Below the pieces are notes generated by a model that saw only the letters and a program-made list of their open reading frames with translations, searched no databases and had not been told where the DNA came from. Below are positions 43,823-53,288 of a stretch of DNA of 64,000 bases, one piece after another. The first letter of the stretch is position 1, and the number at the start of each line of letters is the position of its first letter. A program made the position numbers and the translations under genes. This DNA is from Apostichopus japonicus (taxonomy: Eukaryota; Echinodermata; Holothuroidea; Aspidochirotida; Stichopodidae), in the NCBI RefSeq assembly GCF_037975245.1, contig NC_092577.1:23648398-23712397 (forward strand). Direction: 5' to 3'.

Positions 43823-46460
43823 GCAGCTGTATCTCCATCTATATTATTCCACCGATGTAAAATGCTATTGAAACATTTCTTGAGAAATAAATCAAGTTGA
43901 TCCGTCTCAAGTGTCTCGCCTGGTTCAGCTATCAGTGGGTTTTTCATCGGTATCCATGCAAATCAGCAGTTCCAGAGCAAATGAGCCTACAACTATATAG
44001 CAAACCATGTCAATATAGCTGCTGCGGTTAATAAGATATACTTCCTGTGAACTTTGATGATAATTACCAAATTTGCTCCAATGACCTTATGTACCAAGTT
44101 TCATGTTGATCTAACAATTAGGGTTTATTTCACTGTCTAGAGTGAGGTTATATATTGCATAATCAACGCTCTGGGTTTAATACAAGCTAAGCCAGAGTGC
44201 ATCCAGCGATAGCATTAATTACAGAGCGTTGATTATTCGTTACATAACCTTACGATAAGACCAATCAAATTTGAGGATTCTATTCAAGCATGAATGAATG
44301 TCTAGTAAAATGACCTCCCCATTTTGCAGCACGAAATGTTGGCAAATGGTACCAAGTTTCATGTTGATCCAACAATGTCTAGTAATTTGACCTCAAATTT
44401 TGAGCATTTTCAACATATTAAAATGTACAGAAATGACATAGTCGTAATTGTTTGTTTTATAGGCTCGTTTTATTTCAACACTATTCTAGAAATGGCTGAT
44501 AGAACTATAAACATAAAAATAAAGAAGAACAAATGATGTAAAAGGAATATAAAAAGAAACTTAAAACAATAACCATGTCATAGTCTGTCTAAAGACTAAA
44601 TGGCAGGAATGTGTTGGATATTACATGTCGGCAAGGTGATATAAATTTTTCTAGTTGAAATATAGGTGACATTTGGAGCACACATGATAAATACTGTAAG
44701 TACTATTTTGGGGGAAAGAATCGGTTGAGAAGACTGGGGAAGTATAAAATGATATGTTGTGAATGTAAAAGCCCCCTCCGGTTTGTTCTCTCTGAATAAA
44801 TATCATGCACAGCTGCCACTGATTGTGGACCTGTCCATCAAATATGAAGTTTGACCATAGCTGTGCTTCATGTGGAAAAAGTAATTTGAACCTCTGTTAT
44901 TACTGGATTACTGGAACAATAAATAAACAAGAGCATCAATGACGCAGTATCTCAATACTGGAAGTTCTAATTTTGATTCCTAGTTTCTTATCTTTGCTCT
45001 GTCTCTACAATTATCAATATCAACATATATAATATTTTTGGTGATATAGTTTGACGTCAATGACAACAGTCAAATAAGAAGAGGCGAACAACTCGACCAT
45101 ATTCTTGATGCCCGCCTTGAGAAAGCTAGGCCTATCGACCTACTGTAGGTTACTGTAGACTGTAGTGGTGACTACCATGAAAACTGTGTACACTTCCAAT
45201 TATCAAAACAACCCACGTTTTTCCGTCTCAATAATTTTGACATGAAGATTTCGTGGATTTATGACTTAGAAAAAATAATGTACATATGTAGAATATAAGA
45301 CTTGGAGGCGGGGCTTAATCATCAAAAACAATGAAACAAACAAGTTTTGGAGCGTGTGCAAAAAGGCCTCATTTCAACTGTTTTTCAAAGGGATTTGGCC
45401 AAATTTGGACATAAATCGGTGAAAAAGTCATAGAATGAGATACAATTCTGGAATTAAAAATAGTAACTTTTGTTGGCCTATATGATATATGCTTGCTCAG
45501 GAAATTCCAGAGAAAAAGAACTTTGTATGAAGACGCTAAAAAATTTTTAAGAGAGGAGAGAGTCCCACCTACTGTTACAATATCTCTATACATGTAATGT
45601 ATTGAGATAACTAGAGCACCAATGGTGCAGAAGCTCATACCTTTTCGAGCTGAAAAATGTAGGGCCCACAAAACCAAATTTGGGCCCGTGAGGGATAAAC
45701 CCCCCCCCCCCCTCCGTTAGCAGAATCCTGGCCACACCACTGGCTAGAATTCCTATTTTCCCCTTTAAATCCTATTTTACCCACTCTCTCAAACAATACC
45801 ACTGGCCTACCCTATTAAACTTTATCCCCTCTACCTTAGCAGACATAACAAGCACTCCCTACAAGACATAACTTCACAAGCTGCCTACATACCTCAGGCT
45901 CAAAGACTTCTAAGAATCGGCAAGTGCTGATTGGCTATAGGGCTCTCATGCTTACAGTTCAACAGTTAATAACAACTCCCAGTCCTGCTTTAATTCCACT
46001 AACAGCCTCTGCAGAGCTTAACCACAAAGGTAAACAAACACTGAAGGGACTGGGAGACAAATTAAAGGAGCTTTGGCAAAAAGTGAAGGCTGAGATTTTT
46101 TTAAACAATGGGGATTAATTGTAATTAATTAACTTTTCACCACAAATTTTTAGGCATCACCTTATTCATACACAATCCAACAATCATCACTTCAACTTTG
46201 AATATGATCCATCAAAATCTTGAGAAGATTGAGATATTTGAAAATATTACAAAGAATGACCCTCGATGACCCCCTAAATGACCTTTGACCTCAATTTTCC
46301 GAACACCCCTCGTAACTCTCATACCGAGGAACATCGTGACCAAGTTTCATTATAATTGGCCATACACTGTACAAACAGGAGCAATTTTAAAATATAGGGC
46401 CGCGGCCCGGGCCACAAAAGACCCCTAGTTGCTCTTTGATCTCAAATTCATGAACACCCT
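43823..46460. other. Non-coding repeats, no gene recognised
   Basis: It contains a palindromic element at 44145-44250, and a direct repeat GTACCAAGTTTCATGTTGAT at about 44091 and 44350. There is a C run near 45700 and, from about 46140, a repeat with CCAAGTTTCATTATAATTGG..TACACTGT. The last is related to the sequence at 52840 and forms the left flank of the LINE-A insertion. Confidence 0.5.
44145..44250. mobile_element. Small palindromic (hairpin) MITE
   Basis: The arm 44145-44173 and the reverse complement of 44222-44250 match at 25 of 29 positions, the inner 15 (ATAATCAACGCTCTG) perfectly. The whole unit of 106 bp could form a hairpin with a 48-base loop. No coding capacity. Confidence 0.65.
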
Positions 46461-46477
46461 ACCCTGAAGGTAAAACT
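46461..46477 (+). repeat. Left target-site duplication of rearranged LINE-A
   Basis: ACCCTGAAGGTAAAACT recurs exactly at 52664-52680. The 17-bp duplication brackets everything from 46478 to 52663 as one insertion event, later modified by LINE-B. Confidence 0.85.
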
Positions 46478-46674
46478 GAAGGAATAGATGTAATGTTGTT
46501 TTTAGGGGGAAATTTGCCAGTTGGCAGGCAGTCCTGGAGGCGGTGAAGTCGGACATTCGCCTTCAGGTCGAAGGCGATTTTCGCCGTTTATCTAGGGCTG
46601 CCTTTTTTGGACGGTGGTGTGCTGGGGAAGGGTGTTTTGTTTCGCTGCGTGCTGGTCGTCCTTTTGTAGTTTTT
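46478..46674 (+). mobile_element. Forward LINE-A ORF2-end block
   Basis: GGAATAGATGTAATG... to CCTTTTGTAG matches the full copy at about 8952-9135 and includes the 7-bp CGAAGGC absent there. With it, the ORF2 end reads ...LQVEGDFRRLSRAAFFGRW.., which I take as the normal C terminus. Confidence 0.85.
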
Positions 46675-49350
46675 TTGCTAAACAGCGCCGGGACCCATCG
46701 ACGCAGGTGCAAACCGCCCCAAAAACGTACAAAATATGAACAAGGCAACCCTGGGTCAGTTACCGCTACAAACAACTGCTTAAATAACAAAAAGGTCAAT
46801 TTACTTCCCAGATGAACCACCCCTAGTCCCCCCTTCTCCAGTTTTTGGTACAATACCGCCCTCTTGACAAGCTCTGTACCACCAGACCATATGAATGAAA
46901 AAATCGCCCTCTCCAACCGTACCAGGACGCGACGCGGAATAGGGTACACCGCGCCAGGGTACCACAAGATGGGCGAAACGAAACGATTAATAACAGTGAC
47001 TTTCCCCAAGATCGAAAGCCAGCGGGTGCCAAAGGTTTCGAGTCTGCTCTGAAATACCTCAGCCCTCTCGTTCCAGGTGACATCACAAGGTGCATCGTAG
47101 CCGAACCATATACCATTAATTTTGATATTCTGATCCGACCACGACGCACCGAATGGTAAGTTTCTGTATCTCCAGCTACCAAGACGAAGGCCCTTTGTCT
47201 TTTCTGGATTCAACTTCGCCCCGGTAGCTCTCTCAAAAATAGATAGATCCTGCGAGAGTGCGCGAAAGGAGCCGAGACTCGAAACAATACATGTCACGTC
47301 ATCTGCATATTGAGCGCATTTCACTTTGGCACCCCCTGGCACAACGAATGGAACAAGTTTGGAGTCCCTTTCCAAAAGACGAGAGAGGGACTCGCTAAAC
47401 AAAACATAAAGTAATGGAGACAGAGGGCACCCCTGGCGCACCCCCCTCTCTACGTTAAAAACCTCCGAACAAAACCCATTTACGATAACAGAACTGAAAC
47501 TTTGTTCATACAAAACAGAAATACATTTACGAAAATTTGGGTGCAACTGAAACGTCTCCAATACATTCATTAAAAAACCGCGATCCACCATGTCAAAGGC
47601 CTTCTGCTGGTCCAGAGACACCAATGCACATGGCAGATCACGCTCAATAACAAAGTCGGTCAAGTCGCGCATCAACCACAAGTTCTGCTGGATGCAATGA
47701 CCCTTCACTGCACAAGTCTGGAGATCACCAACAAGATGCGGCATAGCCAGTGCAAGGCGGTTGCACAAGGCCTTAGCCAGCAACTTGTAGTCCACATTTA
47801 ACAAGGTGATCGGACGCTTGTTATGGGGATCCAAGGGGTCCCCAGACTTTGGCAGCAAAGTAATCATGCCCAGACGTTGACTTTCGTTTAACAGTCCGTT
47901 TTGGAAGGCGTCTTCGAAGACGGCTCTGATGTCGGGTCCTATTATTGCCCAGAAGGTTCGGTAGAACTCCCTCGGAAGCCCGTCCGAACCCGGGGACTTG
48001 CCATTCTTCATCTTCGAAAGCGCCTTCCAAAGCTCAACAGTGGTTATTTCGCCCCCCAAAATATCATTGACATCGTGGGGAACGGTTTTTGAGATTCCCC
48101 TCAATAAATCGGCCTGTGCCGACAAGTCGACATTGCCACGCGTAAACAAACTCGAATAGTACTCTTTATATACGCGGACAATGCCGTGAGGGTCACTAAC
48201 CACGGTCCCATCAGTAGCGCGTACAGACGGGACGCGTCTGTCACCTGCCGATGAGCTAACGGACTGGTAAAACCTCAGTGAAGGGCGCTCCTCGGCTTCC
48301 ACCGCTTCGACACGGGCCCTGACGCGGGCACCGTGGTACTTTTCATCGAGATAAGTCTGCAAAGCGATGACAGCCAAAGGGTCGCCAAACTTCACCTCCG
48401 CGCACAGCTTCGAGAATTTGTCTCTTCGACGCCGTGCGCGGGTCACGCAATACTGAATTGCGTAGCGTTTGATGCGCAACTTGACCTCATCCCACCATTG
48501 GGATATAGAAGCAAAGGCCGGCTTCAATGTTTGCCATCCTTTGTACCTGGTCTCGAAACCCTGGCGGAACTCTGCCTCGCCAAGAATCCGACAGTTAAGC
48601 TTCCATAGGCCCCGCCCGATGGGGAAAATGGAAGGCAAAACAAAACGTGCTACTACAGTGTCATGGTCAGAGAGCGGACAGCTGAGCGTCTCGCAACCCG
48701 AAAATGTAAAACTTACGGGCGCATACACTCGATCTATCCTGGAGGCATCTTCTCCGTTAGGCCTCACCCACGTATACACCGTACTACACGGGTGCATATG
48801 CCTCCAGACATCGGCTAAAAGGTGTGCCGAAGTGAATCTGTCCAATTCTGTCATCCCAGCGTCGGGACTTGCAGACACAGAAGTTCCGAGTCTGTCAAGA
48901 CCCGAGTCTGGGACACAGTTTAAAGTCTCCGACCATGACACACGGCGCACTACCAGGAACAGAGGAAGGCAGCGTGTTAAAAAAATCTCGTCTAGCAGAA
49001 GGCCGATTGGGAGCATACACATTGCAAATGGCGATGTTACCCTGTGGATACTTGAATAGAATGCAAACCAATCGGCCCTCGTGATCCGTCTCCACCCTAG
49101 TGGCACAACCCGCCTGACGAGCTGACAGAAGGATGACAGTGCCACAGGATGAAGACGAACCAAACGAAGCATGCAGCTCACCACCCCACTCATAAGCCCA
49201 TAGAGGGACATCTTCTTCCAAAATATGTGTTTCTTGCAGGCAAACGCAGTCGACCTCCATTGATTTACAATATTGGAAAATGCGACTGCGCTTGCGATGA
49301 TCCCTCATGCCATTCACGTTCAAAGTGGCAACTGAGAATGTATGGGCCAT
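46675..49350 (-). pseudogene. LINE-A ORF2, frameshifted and 3'-truncated
   Basis: It starts at the ATG at 49350 (MAHTFSVATLNVNG) with the endonuclease domain. An extra A near 48928, just after VGDF, shifts the frame. From there a frame of over 700 codons continues through SDHD, the RT with VSLDQQKAFD, RQGCPLSPLLY and QYADDV, to WVPALFS, where LINE similarity stops at the inversion joint (46675). Apart from the one-base insertion and the missing C terminus, the protein is well preserved and about as similar to the 5758-9135 copy as a recent relative. Confidence 0.88.
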
Positions 49351-49370
49351 GAGAGGGCAATGAGGCAAAA

Positions 49371-50475
49371 CTACGCCGACGACGATTCTGTAAGCTTCAA
49401 GCGCGCTCTAGACGACATATCGTCGTCCGAGTCGTCACTTGAGGCCGACCTTTTTAGAGAGGGTTCCCCCATCTCGTCGTACCAGCTCGTCCCAGTGGCA
49501 CGTTTTGGCTCGACGATCACCGAGCCCCCGGAGTCGCTGTCAGACAGAGCCTCCGGAGACCCGATGACCACCGAGTCCCCGGAGTCGCCGTCGGACAGAG
49601 TCTCCAGATCTGGCGACACCGGCGGCGGGCTGGGGACGGAACTGGACGAGTTGATAGGGGAAGCTGGTGGAGACTTTCTCGGTGCGGGCACGGGGTTGGG
49701 GTCTGCAACTTCAAGGGAGGGTGAAACTAGGTGCATCCGGCCCTCCCTCTTTGCGTGGAGCTTCCTCCGAGGCAGTAGGTGCGCCAGAACTTGGCGCCTT
49801 TGATTGACCCCCACTCTTTGTCATAAAGACATAAGAGGAGGGACAAGCGCGAAAAACATGCCCCTCCTTCCCACAGAGTGAGCACACAACTTCGCTTGGG
49901 CAAGCAGAGGTATCATGCCCAAGACGAAGGCAGCGCCCACACTTTTTGTTTGGGCAGCCCTTGGCTTCGTGCCCGGTCTCCCCACACCTGAAGCAGGTAC
50001 GGGGCTGACCGGGGTATCGCACGTGAGCTTTATGTCCGGCAATAAAAAGGAAGGAGGGAATGTCCTGCTTGAGGTCGATCCGAACCTGTCGGTGCCCGTT
50101 CAACACCCCGGGGGCCTGTGCGTAGGAGCACATTTTCATGGCCTTGACAGCCCCAAACCGACCTAAAACAGTTGCGACAAGTTCCTGACGCACCTCTAGT
50201 CCTACGTGGATGACAGTTACCCATACGGAACGCTCGTACGGAGTAACTGTCAAACCTTCAACCCCACTAAGCAACGCGACACCCTTCTGCCGGGTCACGT
50301 CACTTGTAAAACGTACATCATAAGTATTACGACCCTGGAGAGCTTGCAACGCATCAACCTCTCCAGGCACAACAACACCCTTACTCTTTAAAATACTAAA
50401 AACTTGCACCGGTGGAACCGCTTGTTCACCGGTGAAGGTTAACTTAACAATTTTGGAATCACGGCGCGATGCCAT
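49371..50475 (-). pseudogene. LINE-A ORF1, frameshifted copy
   Basis: It starts at the ATG 50475 (MASRRDSKIVKLTF) and keeps the RRM-like region and all three knuckles (CFRCGETGHEAKGC, CGRCLRLGHDTSAC, CSLCGKEGHVFRAC). Near 49730-49760 the frame shifts; one frame stops at 49711 while the acidic C-terminal part (ADPNPVPAPRKSPP.. to the stop at 49371) continues in another. The linker differs from the full copy by several codons and a shortened acidic repeat. Confidence 0.88.
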
Positions 50476-50633
50476 GATACCGAAGGTGGCTGGGCCACAG
50501 AGGAGTAACAAAACAAACTAAAGATAGGTTGGATAAAATACAGTATACGATGACTATATACGATAACGATATACGAACTGGCGCACACCCGCCTGGCGGG
50601 AAGTATAGCACAGTACAGTGAAAAAAACAGTTA

Positions 50634-50641
50634 TCAGATGT
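50634..50641 (-). repeat. Target-site duplication at LINE-B 3' end
   Basis: TCAGATGT (ACATCTGA on the minus strand) is repeated at 52484-52491 on the other side of LINE-B. Both copies are LINE-A 5' UTR sequence. Confidence 0.75.
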
Positions 50642-52483
50642 GTGCTTTTTACGTGCAAAAAAACGGACACGGACCAAAGGTCAACAAAACCAAAAACTGT
50701 TTAACAACCACCAAAAACCCAACTGAAAACCCACAAACAGAAATCTCTCACTAACCCACAAATGTATAAAATATAGCGTTTAACGTGACCGTGAAAAGGA
50801 CACGGACCCAAAGGCCAACAGAACCAAAACAATAAAGCTCCACAAACCAGCCCCAAAAAGCCAACACCAAACCACAAACAGAAAACCCCCAACCCATATT
50901 ATGTAAGGACCACACAAACCCCCCACCCCACACATAACAACTAACTCCAAAACTCATCCGGGGTACGCCGTCCCGATAGCAGACGACAGGCTTGCGCATT
51001 ACCTGCGAAATTTTCCCAATACGGGTCTTTTCAAGCCCCTAACAGTATTCCCCCTTTTCTTACGAGGGAGCAGAGTTCTTAACTCCTCGTCAACCTTGGT
51101 CGAGTGGACCTCCCTGTCAGGAACAGGAGGTCCACTAGCGACCATCGTGTCCGGTATAGCGGAAGCGGCTGCGGGTAGGGTGGAAGGGCCACTCGAGTCA
51201 ATGAGATCAGTGGCCTGTTTTGTCTCATCAAACCAATCGGAGGACTCCTTAGCTACAACTAATAAGGCTGTAGTGCAGTCCTCCATTGGCGAGTCAGAAT
51301 CTGGGCCACTTAATGTCTCTTGGGCCGGTTGACTCGGGGCCCGACTAGTATCACCGATAGCGGGCGTAGCTACCGGTGAACCAGTACAAGCGGCATCCTG
51401 CGCCGCGTGCCACTCCGCTAGTACCATCTCCGCCGTTTTGTCCTGCTCTGCCTCAGTGGGCAGGCTGGCAGTCTCGGCAAGTTCGATCAGGGGAGAGGTC
51501 GGACACGAAAGGGGGAACAAAGCCTCCATCGGGGCGCTAGTGTCGGACACTGGGGCGATGACAGGAGCATCATGTGGTACGGTGTCAGAGGCCGGGACAG
51601 GGACCGCTTCAACCACGCCCGTAGCCACTCTCGCGGCGTATGAGCGGTCTGGGCATAAACGGGCGAGATGGCCCGTTTTCCCACACGAGTTGCAAACGAT
51701 ATCCCCTTTACACTCGGCCAGGGTATGCCCAACCTGTAAACAGCGGCTACACCGCTTGTTCGGGCACAACCTGGCCTCATGCCCTTCCAGCCCACACCTC
51801 CAACAAGTGCGAGGCTGGCCCGGGTATGCAACGTGGGCCCTGTGCCCATTAGCCCACAAGGTAGAGGGGATATCGGACTTGAGTTCAACTCTAACTCGTC
51901 TAGTCCCGGTCTTGACACCCATACATTCAAGGAATTCCGGCTCCTCGTAGCCGGTCACTTTGCCGAAACGCCCCAGTGTCCGCACAACAACCTGTTCAGA
52001 CATGTCCAGAGGGAGATGGAGGACTGTCACCCACACCGAACTGTCATACGGTGTGACCTTCAGTCCCTCAACTCCCTCCAACACATGGACGCCTCGGACG
52101 CGGGCAGCCTCGGAGGTAAACCGTACATCAAAACAATTCATACCCCGGAGAGGTTCACGCTGAAGCGCGTCAACCTCTCCAGGGACCCCCAAACCAACAG
52201 AACGCAAAACTGAAAAAACCCGCACGGGGACGACCCCAGCCTCCCCCGAAAAACTCAACAACACGATCCCGCTGCCACGGCGAGCCGCCATGACAGCCAG
52301 GGGCGTGGCAAAGCCACGCACCCACACACAAACCAAAACGAAACAAACCCAAAACACACAAACCACACCAAAACAAACTGTAAACCAATGAAGGGCCAAC
52401 GCAAAAACACAATAAAGGTGTGGTCAACGAAAGGTGGAGAGCAGCCGAAAACACGTCCGCACTCCACGAGAACTGAACTGAAC
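50642..52483 (-). mobile_element. LINE-B: ORF1-only element, copy 2, nested in LINE-A 5' UTR
   Basis: On the minus strand it runs from GTTCAGTTCAGTTCTCGTGG (52483) to GCACGTAAAAAGCAC (50642), 1,842 bp. It carries one intact ORF1 and about 350 bp of 3' UTR. LINE-A 5' UTR lies on both sides and an 8-bp duplication brackets it, so it moved as an independent unit. It lacks endonuclease and RT. Confidence 0.85.
50999..52291 (-). CDS. LINE-B ORF1 protein, intact
   Basis: 430 residues from the ATG at 52291 (MAARRGSGIVLLSFSGEAG) to the stop at 50999. The frame is open further upstream, but without a start comparable to LINE-A's MASRRDS. Residues 1-150 are RRM-like, with VWVTVLHLPLDMSEQVVVRTLGRFG resembling the LINE-A equivalent. 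Three knuckles follow: CWRCGLEGHEARLC, CSRCLQVGHTLAEC, CNSCGKTGHLARLC. A Pro/Ser/Thr-rich region and a basic C terminus (LLPRKKRGNTVRGLKRP) complete it. It should bind RNA and may package its own transcript for LINE-A's machinery; that is inference. Confidence 0.88.
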   Translation of the reverse strand: MAARRGSGIVLLSFSGEAGVVPVRVFSVLRSVGLGVPGEVDALQREPLRGMNCFDVRFTSEAARVRGVHVLEGVEGLKVTPYDSSVWVTVLHLPLDMSEQVVVRTLGRFGKVTGYEEPEFLECMGVKTGTRRVRVELKSDIPSTLWANGHRAHVAYPGQPRTCWRCGLEGHEARLCPNKRCSRCLQVGHTLAECKGDIVCNSCGKTGHLARLCPDRSYAARVATGVVEAVPVPASDTVPHDAPVIAPVSDTSAPMEALFPLSCPTSPLIELAETASLPTEAEQDKTAEMVLAEWHAAQDAACTGSPVATPAIGDTSRAPSQPAQETLSGPDSDSPMEDCTTALLVVAKESSDWFDETKQATDLIDSSGPSTLPAAASAIPDTMVASGPPVPDREVHSTKVDEELRTLLPRKKRGNTVRGLKRPVLGKFRR

Positions 52484-52491
52484 TCAGATGT
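52484..52491 (-). repeat. Target-site duplication at LINE-B 5' end
   Basis: The partner of 50634-50641 (TCAGATGT). Beyond it, 52492-52545 is the first 50 or so bases of LINE-A in minus orientation. Confidence 0.75.
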
Positions 52492-52545
52492 AGCGCGAGA
52501 GCGAAAAACACGTCTGCACTCCACGAAAGCCAACTGTCAACTGTC

Positions 52546-52663
52546 CTATATGTACTTTTTTTTGGCTCGCTTGACCTGAGGTTCGTTTGTAAGAATGGGA
52601 GGGTTTGGTAGTGCCGTTTGGCCGTGACGTTTTGTATCCCGTATGACGGGTCACGTAAAAAGC
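52546..52663 (+). mobile_element. Forward LINE-A 3' terminus
   Basis: TATGTACTTTTTTTTGGCTCGC... to CACGTAAAAAGC matches the full copy at about 9190-9304 almost base for base, and is followed by the 17-bp duplication. Confidence 0.88.
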
Positions 52664-52680
52664 ACCCTGAAGGTAAAACT
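52664..52680 (+). repeat. Right target-site duplication of rearranged LINE-A
   Basis: An exact copy of 46461-46477. Confidence 0.85.
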
Positions 52681-52986
52681 ACCATAGTACTATCGTGACA
52701 AACCCTCAACATTGTACCATGGAATCTGTAGGAGAAGCATTTTGCGTATTTCCACAAAATGGCCCATTACGGCCCACAGGTGACCTTTGACCCCAAATTT
52801 TGGACCATCTCTGATGGCCCTATACCCAATGGTCCTTGTGTCCAAGTTTCATGAAATTCAATCGAACACTGTGCGAGTGGGAGCGGTTTTACCAATTGTT
52901 CACGGATAGAGTTATAGATGCGCACTGTAACAATAGCTCACACCAGCATGCTGGTATGAGCATACTGCACGTTATAGCCAGAAATC
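52681..52986 (-). repeat. Dispersed repeat, flank of both insertions
   Basis: The reverse complement contains GTACAATGTTGAGGGTTTGTC and CGATAGTACTATGGTAG, the family seen at 32890-33310. Further right, CCAAGTTTCATGAAATTCAATCG..CACTGTGCGAG belongs with the repeat at 46140-46440, so this was one repeat before LINE-A landed in it. The large transposon inserted at its right end. Confidence 0.6.
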
Positions 52987-52990
52987 TGTA
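52987..52990 (+). repeat. Left TGTA target-site duplication of the large DNA transposon
   Basis: TGTA directly precedes the left inverted repeat and recurs directly after the right one (63996-63999). A 2-bp duplication with an 18-bp repeat (ACAG..CTGT) is the only other consistent parse. Confidence 0.65.
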
Positions 52991-53007
52991 CAGTTGGAAG
53001 TCTGACC
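52991..53007 (+). repeat. Left terminal inverted repeat
   Basis: CAGTTGGAAGTCTGACC, the exact reverse complement of 63979-63995. The putative start codon lies only about 108 bases inside the repeat. Confidence 0.85.
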
Positions 53008-53114
53008 TCAATATATGACCGTTACTAGCAAATTTTCGAGCACAGCTACTTGACACGGAAGTAATTGTTTCGCGCAAATCCGGTTCTACGGACTTCGGTT
53101 CGCTACTTCCATGT

Positions 53115-53288
53115 ATGGATGTAATCGGCAAAATTCGCAGACATCCCAATGTAATTCGGGTTCACGAGTATCGTAGATCGATACTGGATACATTAGAGAA
53201 TCAAATACGATCATTTCCGGAAAAAAACGAAGATTTTTCCACTAGAACAGTGCATTTTCTTTTCGACGACCAACGTGAAAACATAAAG
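53115..53288 (+). CDS. Transposase gene exon 1
   Basis: ATG at 53115 (TGTATGGATG context) opens exactly 58 codons (MDVIGKIRRHPNVIRVHEY.. to DDQRENIK), ending at AAAG|GTAAGT, a strong donor. Phase 0 matches the acceptor at 54740, so the frame continues into the long exon. The peptide is charged and helical-looking, with no recognised domain; it could be a DNA-binding or dimerisation arm. If this exon is not used, translation could begin at the ATG at 54750. Confidence 0.65.

Larger units (their letters stand above)
46478..52663. mobile_element. Rearranged LINE-A insertion with internal inversion
   Basis: Between the 17-bp duplications there are three LINE-A blocks. 46478-46674 (+) equals the end of ORF2, matching about 8950-9137. 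46675-52545 (minus) equals the 5' end through about 8432 of the full copy. 52546-52663 (+) equals the terminal 3' UTR (about 9190-9304), ending GTAAAAAGC. Inverted 5' parts are known from twin priming; the extra forward block on the left is unusual. A LINE-B element is nested in the inverted 5' UTR. Confidence 0.8.

Noticed and set aside
45924-46118. 64-codon frame as a small gene
   Set aside because: No homology by eye, no splice or promoter context, and it lies in repeat-rich DNA.
48333-49084. Frames of 90-200 codons on the + strand opposite LINE-A ORF2
   Set aside because: Antisense shadows of the minus-strand ORF2; the same shadows appear opposite the copy at 5758-9135.
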